Below, in pieces: positions 50,676 through 58,846 of a stretch of 59,271 bases of DNA (position 1 is the stretch's first letter; each line of letters opens with the position of its first letter). This DNA comes from Gemmatimonadota bacterium (GTDB taxonomy: Bacteria; Gemmatimonadota; Gemmatimonadetes; Gemmatimonadales; Gemmatimonadaceae), in assembly GCA_947471365.1 (NCBI GenBank), contig CANIWQ010000005.1, positions 1 through 59,271 on the forward strand, given 5' to 3'. Made by a program: the position numbers and the translations under genes. The notes beneath the pieces were generated by a model that was not told where the DNA came from, did not search any database, and saw nothing but the letters and a program-made list of their open reading frames with translations.

Positions 50676-51713
50676 ATGTCCGTTCGCTCTGTCTCCCTCT
50701 TCATTGCCGTTGTGTTGGCCTCCGCGTGCTCGGTTCAGCGCTGGCAACCGTCGAAAGCAGCCGCGATGGATGAGCACATGACTCATATGACCGCGGTGGA
50801 CATGGCGGCCGGCACGGGAGTCGCTCGCGCAAGTGGGGCAGCGGCGCAGGGAACTCCAGGGTTGCCGGCGAGCGCCGCGACGGCAGCCGCACGCGTGTCT
50901 GCTTCCCCACGCCACGCCGAATGGGTGAAGATCGCGTGGGAGCCAGGTTCCAGCGACTCGCTGATGGCGTGGATTGTGTACCCGATGACCAAGACCAAGG
51001 CTCCGGTCGTGGTCGTGGTGCACGAAATCTTTGGCCTCTCCACATGGGTCCGGTCCGTGGCTGACCAGTTTGCCGCGGAAGGATTCATTGCCATCGCCCC
51101 CGACCTGAACTCGCGCGTGCGTGGCGGCCCGAGCACCACCGAACTTTCGTCGGATTCGGCGCGCAAGCTGATCGCGGGCGTCAACTTCAGCGATCGCAAT
51201 AAGGGCATTTCCGCTGTGGCCGCGTATGCCATGAGCCAGCCCAGCGCAGAAGCGCGATATGGCGTGGTCGGCTATTGCTGGGGCGGTTCAACGGCATTCG
51301 GAAGCGCCGTCTACAACGGCAAGGGGCTACGAGCCGCGGTCGCCTTCTATGGATTGCCGTTTACGCGATCGATCACCGACTCGACAGGGAAGGCCGTGGG
51401 CGTCGAGGTAATTGCCGATTCACTCGCCAAGATTACCGTGCCGATGATGCTACTTAACGGCTCCGCTGATCAGCGCATCGCGGCGGCAATGCCGGAGCTA
51501 GAGGCAAAGATGAAGGCGCTGAAAAAGGACTACGTCGGCAAGAATTACGAAGGCGCGGTGCACGGCTTCCTTCGCGCTCAAGACGACGGGTCCGCTCCTG
51601 GACAACAGGCGAATGCCGCTACGCAGGCCGCACAGGCGGCGAACCTCGCGGCCACCAAAGATGCGTGGCCGCTCACGGTCTCATTCTTTAAGAAACACCT
51701 CGGTTCGAAGTAG
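50676..51713 (+). CDS. Dienelactone hydrolase-family lipoprotein
   Basis: Alpha/beta hydrolase of 345 residues with a lipoprotein signal (LASAC, Cys18), so it is lipid-anchored, unlike cytosolic dienelactone hydrolases. After an Ala-rich spacer (about 25-85), the fold starts with PVVVVVHEIFGLSTWVRSVA. The nucleophile is Cys in GYCWGGS, Asp lies in NGSADQRI and His in GAVHGFLRAQ, the Cys-Asp-His triad of the DLH family. The C-terminus has an Ala/Gln-rich insert (AQAANLAA) before SFFKKHL. The ATG at 50676 follows GGAG by 6 bases. The last 26 bp overlap the end of the convergent small gene. Substrate unknown. Confidence 0.9.
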   Translation: MSVRSVSLFIAVVLASACSVQRWQPSKAAAMDEHMTHMTAVDMAAGTGVARASGAAAQGTPGLPASAATAAARVSASPRHAEWVKIAWEPGSSDSLMAWIVYPMTKTKAPVVVVVHEIFGLSTWVRSVADQFAAEGFIAIAPDLNSRVRGGPSTTELSSDSARKLIAGVNFSDRNKGISAVAAYAMSQPSAEARYGVVGYCWGGSTAFGSAVYNGKGLRAAVAFYGLPFTRSITDSTGKAVGVEVIADSLAKITVPMMLLNGSADQRIAAAMPELEAKMKALKKDYVGKNYEGAVHGFLRAQDDGSAPGQQANAATQAAQAANLAATKDAWPLTVSFFKKHLGSK

Positions 51714-52020
51714 TCTCGCCGGCGCCGTGCGCGCCGCGCGCGCCGCGCACGAAAACTTCGATCCATTCAGGCCAGTTGCCGCTCAAGTCAAAAAAGTCCT
51801 CAAAGTGCACTAACCCTGCCGCCTCGAAGGCGGCAAGGAGTGCGTCGAACCCCGCGTCCTCAAACACCGGACCGATCGCGATCAACGATCCTTCGACGCG
51901 AAACTCCTCGTCGGTGAGGGTGAGCGCGCGATCAACATCGGCGCGGGTAAATCCGGTGCGCTCGAACGCTTCTTTGCGGACAAGCAGGGTTGGGGCGCTG
52001 TTGGTAAGTGAAAGTGGCAT
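51688..52020 (-). CDS. Conserved small acidic protein of unknown function
   Basis: Protein of 110 residues, not assigned to a named family. The body MPLSLTNSAPTLLVRKEAF is followed by FTRADVDRALTLTDEEFRVE, which looks like a short helix-turn-helix or lid, then LIAIGPVFEDAGFDALLAAF and LVHFEDFFDLSGNWPEW. The tail is Gly/Arg/Ala-rich. No membrane span or signal. Sequences of this shape occur in other environmental bacteria as single-copy hypotheticals, in my recollection. The ATG at 52020 is preferred to an in-frame start at 52068, which would overlap mnmG. It is divergent from mnmG (23 bp) and converges with the dienelactone hydrolase gene, overlapping it by 26 bp. Confidence 0.68.
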   Translation of the reverse strand: MPLSLTNSAPTLLVRKEAFERTGFTRADVDRALTLTDEEFRVEGSLIAIGPVFEDAGFDALLAAFEAAGLVHFEDFFDLSGNWPEWIEVFVRGARGAHGAGETTSNRGVS

Positions 52021-52043
52021 GCGCGCACGATAGCTTTCCGGTA

Positions 52044-53954
52044 ATGAACGCCACAAGGTACGAAGCACGATTTGACGTGGTCGTGGTCGGCGGCGGCCAC
52101 GCTGGAACCGAGGCCGCCGTCGCGGCGGCGCGATCTGGAGCGACCGTCGCGCTTATTACCAGCACGGTCGAGACGATCGGGCAGATGTCGTGCAATCCGG
52201 CCATCGGCGGCGTTGCCAAGGGGACGGTCGTGCGCGAAGTGGACGCCTTCGGTGGCGTGATGGCCCGCGCCACAGACCTCGCCACCATTCAGTTCCGTAT
52301 GCTCAACCGCGGAAAGGGTCCGGCAGTCTGGGCGCCGCGCGCACAATGCGATCGTGGCTTGTACCGGCGCGCCGTGCGTGGACTGGTCGAAGCACAACCG
52401 GGCGTTTTTGTGGTGCAAGGCACGGTGCAGCGCTTGTTGTTTGAGGCCGACGGTTCGACGGTCTGTGGCGTCGTGACACTCGAGGGGCGCTGTATCGAAG
52501 CGCGCACCGTCGTGATTACTACCGGCACCTTTCTGCGCGGGCGCATTCACATTGGCACGGAGACCCGTGTCGCCGGGGGTCGTGCCGGGGAAGCGTCGAC
52601 CACACATCTCGCAGAACAGCTCGCCGAGATCGGCCTTACGGTGGAACGATTTAAAACCGGTACGCCGCCCCGAATCGACGGGCGTTCGGTGAACTATTCC
52701 GTGCTCCAGCAGCAGGACAGCGAGCTCGCCGATTTCCGCTACCGCTGGTCGTTGTTCTCTGGGGATCGCGTCGGCCAGCACAGCGAGCCGCCGTTGCCGC
52801 AACTGCCGTGTTGGATCGCCTTCGCCGAGTCACGGACCAAGGCGCTGGTCGCGGAACACATTAACGAGTCCGCGATGTATGGTGGCGCCATCGGCGCGCG
52901 CGGACCGCGGTATTGTCCGTCGATCGAAGACAAGATTGTGCGCTTCCCGGATGCGGAACGACACCAGTTGTTCCTGGAGCCCGAGGGACTCGACACGCAC
53001 GAACTGTACGTCAACGGCCTTTCGACGTCGTTGCCGGCGTCTGTGCAGATTGAGATGTTGCGCTCCGTCACCGGTCTTGAGCGCGTGGAGATGACACGCG
53101 CTGGGTACGCGATTGAGTACGACTATTACCCGCCAACGCAGTTGCGCGCGAGCCTCGAAGTGCGCGCCATTGCCGGATTGTTCTTTGCCGGACAGATCAA
53201 CGGTACGACGGGGTATGAAGAGGCCGCGGGGCAGGGGGTGATGGCCGGCATCAACGCCGCCGCCCGAGCGCTTGGCCGCGATCCGGTGATCCTCGGCCGC
53301 GAAACATCGTACATCGGTGTGTTGATTGATGACCTCGTGACCCGAGGGGTCGATGAACCGTACCGCTTGTTCACCTCTCGCTCGGAATTTCGCCTCACCG
53401 TACGACAAGACAACGCGGTACGTCGGCTCGCCTCCGTGGGAGTCGCGCGTGGCATGTTCACCGACACCGAACGCCAGACCATTACCGACCGACTAAACGC
53501 GGAAGACCGCGCACTGGCCTTGTCGCGCGAAACGAGTGTGCGGCCAGAACAGGTGTCGGTGTTACTCGAGGCCGGCGGCTCGACGGCACTCCCACACGCC
53601 ATGCGCGTTTCTGAAATTGCGAAACGCAATGGCGTGAGCCTTGCCGCACTGTTCGCCGCGGTCGAGGTGGGCGCCTCGCTCCCACGCGAGGTGCTCGACA
53701 CCGTCGAACTCGAACTCAAGTACGACGGCTACTTTGCGCGCGAGCGAGTGGCGGCGGATCGACTGCGCCGCATGGCGCAGTTTCCGCTCCCGCCGGACGC
53801 GAAGTACGAATCGATGCGCTCCCTGTCTATGGAATCACGCCAGAAACTCGCCGTGCGACGCCCGTCCACACTGGCGCAGGCGGCCAACATTCCCGGCGTC
53901 AGTCCGAGTGACCTCCAAAATCTCATTATGGAGATTGAACGATCGCGCGGCTAA
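52044..53954 (+). CDS. mnmG: tRNA uridine-5-carboxymethylaminomethyl modification enzyme MnmG
   Basis: FAD protein of 636 residues that works with MnmE to modify U34 of tRNAs reading NNA/NNG codons. FDVVVVGGGHAGTEAAVAAAR is the FAD-binding motif with the GxGxxG-like loop at 16-21; SCNPAIGGVAKGTVVREVDA, RTVVITTGTFLRGRIHIG, FKTGTPPRIDGRSV and GQINGTTGYEEAAGQG are the family blocks. A C-terminal helical domain (about 540-636) binds MnmE. Length is standard. mnmG (gidA) is often near the origin with rsmG and parAB; here parAB lie 3 kb further and rsmG is not between. The stop at 53954 lies next to the following membrane gene. Confidence 0.97.
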   Translation: MNATRYEARFDVVVVGGGHAGTEAAVAAARSGATVALITSTVETIGQMSCNPAIGGVAKGTVVREVDAFGGVMARATDLATIQFRMLNRGKGPAVWAPRAQCDRGLYRRAVRGLVEAQPGVFVVQGTVQRLLFEADGSTVCGVVTLEGRCIEARTVVITTGTFLRGRIHIGTETRVAGGRAGEASTTHLAEQLAEIGLTVERFKTGTPPRIDGRSVNYSVLQQQDSELADFRYRWSLFSGDRVGQHSEPPLPQLPCWIAFAESRTKALVAEHINESAMYGGAIGARGPRYCPSIEDKIVRFPDAERHQLFLEPEGLDTHELYVNGLSTSLPASVQIEMLRSVTGLERVEMTRAGYAIEYDYYPPTQLRASLEVRAIAGLFFAGQINGTTGYEEAAGQGVMAGINAAARALGRDPVILGRETSYIGVLIDDLVTRGVDEPYRLFTSRSEFRLTVRQDNAVRRLASVGVARGMFTDTERQTITDRLNAEDRALALSRETSVRPEQVSVLLEAGGSTALPHAMRVSEIAKRNGVSLAALFAAVEVGASLPREVLDTVELELKYDGYFARERVAADRLRRMAQFPLPPDAKYESMRSLSMESRQKLAVRRPSTLAQAANIPGVSPSDLQNLIMEIERSRG

Positions 53955-53980
53955 TCGCCGTTGTCCTTACGCTCCTCGGC

Positions 53981-55999
53981 GTGCTGCCGATCGCTAACTG
54001 GATCGTGGGCGGCACCGCGGATCCGGCGTATGCGCGACGCTGGATGGAGTGGGGATATGGCACCAGCGTCTGTGTCGGCGTTGCCATTATCGCGGCGATC
54101 TTGGCGCGACGCGACCCCGTGCGCCGTTGGTTTTCGTTGGACCCTCGGGATGACACGAGCGCGCTGGACACCCGCTCCTCGGAACACCGAGAATCGGTGC
54201 TCACACTGACCGCGGTATCGATGATCGCGTTCGTGCTATATGCGGGAGTGGCACGCTGGGTCTTTTCTGGTGCGCCGCTCCTGATTGATGAACTCGTGCA
54301 GTTGTTTCAGGCGCGAATTTTCGAATCCGGACGCCTCGCGCTCCCGGTCGCCGCGCACCGTGAGTTCTTCTCGGTCCTCCATGTTGTCGATTTGGGCGAT
54401 CGCGTGTATTCGCAGTTCCCCCCGGGATGGCCAGCCATGTTGGCGATCGCCGATAGGGCGGGCGTGTCGTGGATTGCCGGACCGCTGTGTGGCGCGCTCG
54501 CCGTGGCGCTCTTCGCGCGACTCGTGCGCCTTCTCCAACCTCAGTCCTCCCGCACATTCGTTCTCGGCACGACCGCACTCTTTGCCGTTGCACCATTCGG
54601 GGTTTTTCAGTTTGCCTCGCACATGAACCACGGCCCGACGTTGCTGTGGCTGCTCATAGCGCTGGTGGGGATGGGCGAGTTGTTGCGCGAGCGCAGCGCG
54701 CTCTTTGGACTCGTCATTGGGTTGGGTTTGGGAGCCGCGGCCACCATACGGCCGCTCGATGCGTTCGCCTTTGCCTTGCCGCTCGGCGTCTGGCTCCTTT
54801 GGCGCGCCCTCCGCGCACGAGCGCACGCAGATAGGATCAGTGTGGTCCGCGCGCGCCGCGCCTTCTGGCTGTCTGGGGTCGGGGTGAGCATTCCCATGCT
54901 CGCGATGTTCTATATCAACACGCGCACCACGGGGTCGCCGCTCGTCTTGGGATATGAGGTCCTCTGGGGAAAGGCACACGGCCTTGGGTTTCATGCGGCA
55001 CCGTGGGGCGCGTTGCACACGCCGGCCAGAGGGGTGGAGTTGTTGTCGCTTTACGTGACGCGACTACAGACCTACCTCTTCGAAGCACCCTTTCCCGCGC
55101 TCGCACCAGCAATCATTGCGCTGGCCTTTGCCACCCCACTCGGAACGCTCGATCGCCTGCTGCTGCTCTCCTCCGCGCTACTCGGCGCGCTCTATTTCGC
55201 GTATTGGCACGACGGGTTCTTTCTCGGTCCCCGCTTTATGTTCGCCTGGCTGCCTGTCTTGGTACTCTGGACGGCACGGCTTCCCGGTGTGATGCGCGCG
55301 CGCTGGCCAGTGACGCGGAGTATTGAGGCTCGGGCGGCGCTCACGGCATTCTTCGTGGCGGGCATTGTCATGAGCGTGGGGTTTTCACTGCCCGTGCGAA
55401 TCACGCAATACCGCAGCGGGCTGACGTCGATGCGCACAGACTATGCACAGTCGGCGGCAGCGGCCGGCGCCAACGGAGCGCTCGTTTTTGTGCGGGAGAG
55501 TTGGGGAGCGCAATTAATTGCGCGCTTGTGGGCGGTCGGTGTCTCGCGGAGCGCCACCGCTGCACTCTACGCCGGTGTAGATGCCTGCCTACTCGAGCGC
55601 GCGTTACAGCACGTCGAGGCCACTGGCCTCCGAGCAAAGGCCGCCGAGCGGTCATTGACGCCGTTGCTTGCGGATTCAGCACAGGTCCGGTCGAGCCCCT
55701 GGAGTCCGGATAGCACCGAAAAACTTTTGCCCGGCGCTCGCTACGACGCGGTATGTGTGTCCCGTATCAACCAGGACCGAGAGGGGTATGTCCACCTAGC
55801 CCCCTTATTGCTTGAGCGAACGAGCCGGAACCTCTATGCGCGCGACTTGCACGGCCGAGATTCATTACTGCTCCAAGAGCACCCCGACCGACCGGTGTTC
55901 TTGTTGCGCCGCCTCGGGACGGACGCGGACGCCCCGCTGCACTGGGCACCATTGCGTCGCGACTCCTTGTTCGCGGCGTGGCGCGCCGGCGCACCGTAG
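53981..55999 (+). CDS. Multispanning glycosyltransferase, family 39/ArnT-like
   Basis: Integral membrane protein of 672 residues with about 11 helices. The first large loop reads LIDELVQLFQARIFESGRL, the D-E metal/substrate motif of GT-C glycosyltransferases such as PMT and ArnT, and VYSQFPPGWPAMLAIA follows. These use polyprenyl-phosphate sugars at the periplasmic face. A large C-terminal soluble part (about 480-672) follows the last helix. The acceptor is unknown. The GTG at 53981 is the first usual start, but the in-frame text between the mnmG stop and this codon codes a hydrophobic run (LIAVVLTLLG) that would complete TM1. A non-standard start codon upstream is therefore possible. Convergent or polar elements are absent. 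Confidence 0.8.
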   Translation: MLPIANWIVGGTADPAYARRWMEWGYGTSVCVGVAIIAAILARRDPVRRWFSLDPRDDTSALDTRSSEHRESVLTLTAVSMIAFVLYAGVARWVFSGAPLLIDELVQLFQARIFESGRLALPVAAHREFFSVLHVVDLGDRVYSQFPPGWPAMLAIADRAGVSWIAGPLCGALAVALFARLVRLLQPQSSRTFVLGTTALFAVAPFGVFQFASHMNHGPTLLWLLIALVGMGELLRERSALFGLVIGLGLGAAATIRPLDAFAFALPLGVWLLWRALRARAHADRISVVRARRAFWLSGVGVSIPMLAMFYINTRTTGSPLVLGYEVLWGKAHGLGFHAAPWGALHTPARGVELLSLYVTRLQTYLFEAPFPALAPAIIALAFATPLGTLDRLLLLSSALLGALYFAYWHDGFFLGPRFMFAWLPVLVLWTARLPGVMRARWPVTRSIEARAALTAFFVAGIVMSVGFSLPVRITQYRSGLTSMRTDYAQSAAAAGANGALVFVRESWGAQLIARLWAVGVSRSATAALYAGVDACLLERALQHVEATGLRAKAAERSLTPLLADSAQVRSSPWSPDSTEKLLPGARYDAVCVSRINQDREGYVHLAPLLLERTSRNLYARDLHGRDSLLLQEHPDRPVFLLRRLGTDADAPLHWAPLRRDSLFAAWRAGAP

Positions 56000-56188
56000 A
56001 CCAAGCGTAGACCACGGAGTCGCCCGCGGAGTCGTCCGCGCGGCAGGTAACGCAGGGCTACGGCGCGGTTGATTAATATCTTATTTGATACTATTAAAAT
56101 CTCCAGCTCGCTTGCTGGAAGACATGGTCGTTCTTGACAACGCTGTTATTTAGTTGCAAATAGTTACTTATTATCACCTGGAGGAGCT

Positions 56189-56929
56189 ATGACCCGCCTT
56201 CGCGTGTTCCACGCACCCCTTCTCGCCTCTAGCATGTGTCTGCTTCCCGCTATGAGCGGAGCTCAGGGTGGCGGCCTTTTGCCACAACCCCCACAGCTGT
56301 CGGTCTCCGCTACGGCTGACGTTGAGGTCAAGCCGGATCAGGCAACGCTCACCCTCACCATTGAGAGTCGAGGAAATACCGCAGCGAAGGCCGGCGCCGA
56401 GACCGCACGAAAGGCGCGCGCGGTGATCGACACCGTGAAGGCTCTTGGGGTGTCTGTTGACCTCATCAAAACCCTTCGGCTCGACATCTCTCCGGAATAC
56501 AGTTATCCGGGAAAGGGGGAGCCTCCGCGGCTTACTGGATACGTCGCGCGAAACTCCATTCGCGTCGATGTACGCACGATCGACCAGACCGGCGCGCTGA
56601 TTGACGCAGCGCTGGCGAAAGAAGCCTCCGGCCTTGGGGCACTCCAGTTCAGCAGCTCTAAGGCGGATGAAGCTAGGCTTCAGGCACTTGCACGTGCCGT
56701 AGCCAAGGCTCGCGAAGAAGCCGCCGCTATGGCTACAGCGGCAGGAGGTTCGCTTGGTGGGCTCGTGGAAATGAACGCCAGTCCGGCTCAGGAAGCATTT
56801 GAGCAAGCCTCCGCAGACTATCGTATGGCGAGAATGAGCGCTTCCACACCCCCGGAGACGCCTGTTTCTCGCGGACTTCTAAAGTTTTCCGCATTGGTAA
56901 GCGGAAAATGGGTGTTTATCCCCAAATAG
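56189..56929 (+). CDS. Exported SIMPL-domain (DUF541) protein
   Basis: Periplasmic protein of 246 residues with a signal peptide (1-26, ending SGAQG). The SIMPL domain covers about 35-245: LSVSATADVEVKPDQATLTL is the typical start, TIDQTGALIDAALAKEASGL and SKADEARLQALARAVAKARE the central helices, and VSGKWVFIPK the end. Members such as E. coli YggE are linked to oxidative-stress protection and form ring oligomers; the exact role is not settled. The ATG at 56189 has an excellent GGAGGAG site. The 189 bp upstream are AT-rich, with TTGACA near 56138 and a small hairpin CCAGC/GCTGG at 56103-56118. A parS site and terminator follow the gene. Confidence 0.9.
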   Translation: MTRLRVFHAPLLASSMCLLPAMSGAQGGGLLPQPPQLSVSATADVEVKPDQATLTLTIESRGNTAAKAGAETARKARAVIDTVKALGVSVDLIKTLRLDISPEYSYPGKGEPPRLTGYVARNSIRVDVRTIDQTGALIDAALAKEASGLGALQFSSSKADEARLQALARAVAKAREEAAAMATAAGGSLGGLVEMNASPAQEAFEQASADYRMARMSASTPPETPVSRGLLKFSALVSGKWVFIPK

Positions 56930-56938
56930 CTTGTGGAT

Positions 56939-56954
56939 TGTTCCACGTGGAACA
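56939..56954. promoter_or_regulatory. parS: parS centromere site
   Basis: TGTTCCACGTGGAACA is a perfect 16-bp palindrome and matches the bacterial parS consensus TGTTTCACGTGAAACA in all but one symmetric base pair. It lies 79 bp before parA, inside the spacer after the SIMPL gene. ParB is expected to bind it and spread. The symmetry extends one base each side. Confidence 0.93.
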
Positions 56955-56974
56955 ACTGTGCTTGCCACGGGTTG

Positions 56975-57005
56975 GGGGGACCGGTAACTTCTTCGGTCCC
57001 CCTTT
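56975..57005 (+). terminator. Intrinsic terminator before parA
   Basis: 9-bp stem GGGGGACCG / CGGTCCCCC (56975-56983 and 56994-57002), 10-base loop, then TTTCTGTT. It probably ends the SIMPL-domain transcript, so parA needs a promoter in the 28 bases after it or within the hairpin region. Confidence 0.8.
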
Positions 57006-57032
57006 CTGTTACCCAAAACAACGGCACCGGCT

Positions 57033-57806
57033 GTGGCTCGAGTCATTGCAATCGCAAACCAAAAGGGTGGAGTCGGTAAGACAACCACCGCAGTAAACCT
57101 AGCGGCTAGTCTCGCCGCCGCCGAGCAGAGGGTGCTCCTTGTTGACGGAGATCCGCAGGGCAACGCCTCGAGTGGCATTGGTCTCGATAGAGATTCGTAC
57201 ATCGGCACTGTCTACGATGTGTTGCTAGAGCCGACCGCTATTGAGTCCGTCATCAAGCGAGAGGTGCAGTTCAAACACCTCGACGTATTGCCCGCGACCC
57301 CCGATCTCGCGGGAGCGGAAGTTGAGCTCGTCTCGAAGACGGATCGTGAGCTTTCCATGCGGCACGCTCTTGAAATCGTCCGAGGGAACTATGACTTCAT
57401 TCTTATCGACTGCCCTCCGTCGCTCGGATTGATCACAGTCAACATGCTGGCAGCGGCCGACGCGCTTCTGATTCCGCTGCAGTGCGAGTACTACGCACTC
57501 GAAGGGCTTTCGCAGTTACTCAACACCGTGCGCCTTGTGCAGCAGGGAGTAAATCCAACCCTGGCCATCGACGGTGTGCTCCTTACGATGTACGACGCAC
57601 GACTCAACCTCTCGCGTCAGGTTGCGGCAGACGCTCGCGAGTACTTCGGCGACAAGGTGTTCCGAAGCGTCGTCCCAAGGAATGTCCGACTGGCAGAGGC
57701 TCCGAGTTTTGGAAAGCCAATCATTCTTTATGATGTCGCGTCAGTTGGATCTCAGGCGTACCTAGGTGTGGCAAACGAGGTTATCGAAAGATCGGCCGCA
57801 CGTTAA
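57033..57806 (+). CDS. parA: Chromosome partitioning ATPase ParA (Soj)
   Basis: Deviant Walker A ATPase of 257 residues. [21 protein letters not shown] holds the KGGxxKT loop at 10-17, [14 protein letters not shown] the A' motif, and [18 protein letters not shown] the Walker B region. It binds DNA as an ATP dimer and is stimulated by ParB-parS, moving the origin. It lacks the N-terminal helix-turn-helix of plasmid ParA types, as usual for chromosomal Soj. The start is GTG at 57033. It lies 79 bp after parS. A weak terminator separates it from parB, so parB may have its own promoter. Confidence 0.96.
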   Translation: MARVIAIANQKGGVGKTTTAVNLAASLAAAEQRVLLVDGDPQGNASSGIGLDRDSYIGTVYDVLLEPTAIESVIKREVQFKHLDVLPATPDLAGAEVELVSKTDRELSMRHALEIVRGNYDFILIDCPPSLGLITVNMLAAADALLIPLQCEYYALEGLSQLLNTVRLVQQGVNPTLAIDGVLLTMYDARLNLSRQVAADAREYFGDKVFRSVVPRNVRLAEAPSFGKPIILYDVASVGSQAYLGVANEVIERSAAR

Positions 57807-57807
57807 C

Positions 57808-57847
57808 CGTAACTCCTTTTACTGCAGCCTGTTACGTTCTTTTTTTG
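57808..57847 (+). terminator. Possible terminator between parA and parB
   Basis: A 6-bp stem CGTAAC / GTTACG (57808-57813 and 57831-57836) with a 17-base loop is followed by TTCTTTTTTTG. The T-run is strong and the stem weak. The rest of the 101-bp spacer is AT-rich and could carry a parB promoter. Confidence 0.55.
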
Positions 57848-57907
57848 TTATCGACTGTTCGTGCGAGACGGGCATTTTCGATATCAATAATTTTAGGCGG
57901 TGATATT

Positions 57908-58846
57908 ATGTCAACTGACAAAACACGGCGACTTGGTCGCGGCCTTGAGGCGCTTCTCTCTCCTCGACCCCCGCAACCCGAGCTTGGGCAGCCAGCACGG
58001 CCGATGAGCGAAGAGACGCCTAAGCTCGGGCTCCGCCAAATACCGCTCTCTCAGATTCGCCCGAATCCGCTTCAGCCCCGCAAGGAGTTCAACGCGACCG
58101 AACTCGCGGACCTTGAGGCGAGCATCCGAGCGAATGGATTGTTGCAACCCGTGACCGTGCGCACAGCGGCAAATGGCTACGAGTTGATTGCCGGCGAGCG
58201 GAGATTCCGCGCCGTGCAGCGTGTAGGGTGGACTGAAATTCCTGCGATTGTCCGCGGCGAAGCGGACGTGGATGACAAGACCGCACTCACGCTCGCCCTG
58301 GTAGAAAACTTGCAGCGCGCCGACCTCAATCCAATTGAAGAGGCGGAAGGATACCAGCAACTCATCGCGCAGTTCTCGCTGACACAGCAAGAGGTCGCTG
58401 AGGTTGTCGGAAAAGATCGCTCAACGGTGGCCAACGTCCTGCGCTTGCTGGCATTACCCGCGGCAGTACGACGGATGGTCCGCGAAGGACAGTTGACGCT
58501 GGGACACGGCCGCGCACTTCTCGCGCTCGGCGACGATCGTAGAATGCTCGAACTTGCCAAGATCGTGATCGCCGAGGGGTTGAGTGTGCGTGATGTCGAA
58601 CGGCGCATTCGTGAATCCGGTACGGCGCGCACTCGTGCGGGAGCTGCCCCGAGCGCCGTACCGGAAACCAAGCGCCCCGCAGAGGTGGTCCGTATTGAGG
58701 ATGAACTTCGGCGCCACCTGCAGACGGATGTGAAGATTCAGCTGTCGACGCAGGATAAGGGCGATGTACGCATTGCGTTCTATTCCACCGACGACCTTGA
58801 GCGTGTGTTGGACATCCTCTTGGGTGCGTCCAGAGAACGCCTATGA
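57908..58846 (+). CDS. parB: Chromosome partitioning protein ParB (Spo0J)
   Basis: CTP-dependent DNA clamp of 312 residues. The N-terminal LGRGLEALL is the ParA-contact motif. The ParB/sulfiredoxin CTP-binding domain holds NPLQPRKEF and IAGERRFRAVQRVGW (GERRFR at 96-101). ALVENLQRADLNPIEEAEGY follows, then the helix-turn-helix near 158-180 (QEVAEVVGKDRSTVANVLRLL) that recognises parS, and a C-terminal dimer domain (about 265-312) ending ERVLDILLGA. The ATG at 57908 begins the conserved start; a longer frame runs into the spacer. It overlaps the next gene by 4 bases. Confidence 0.96.
   Translation: MSTDKTRRLGRGLEALLSPRPPQPELGQPARPMSEETPKLGLRQIPLSQIRPNPLQPRKEFNATELADLEASIRANGLLQPVTVRTAANGYELIAGERRFRAVQRVGWTEIPAIVRGEADVDDKTALTLALVENLQRADLNPIEEAEGYQQLIAQFSLTQQEVAEVVGKDRSTVANVLRLLALPAAVRRMVREGQLTLGHGRALLALGDDRRMLELAKIVIAEGLSVRDVERRIRESGTARTRAGAAPSAVPETKRPAEVVRIEDELRRHLQTDVKIQLSTQDKGDVRIAFYSTDDLERVLDILLGASRERL

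Noticed and set aside
51882-52802. 305-codon frame antisense to mnmG
   Set aside because: Shadow of a highly conserved gene; no motif, start context or ribosome binding site.
54236-55018. 260-codon frame antisense to the membrane glycosyltransferase
   Set aside because: It mirrors membrane helices and shows no domain of its own.
56916-56940. DnaA boxes and replication origin next to parS
   Set aside because: Only TTATCCCCA and TGTGGATTG resemble DnaA boxes, both with mismatches and one inside a gene. No cluster or AT-rich unwinding region is present.
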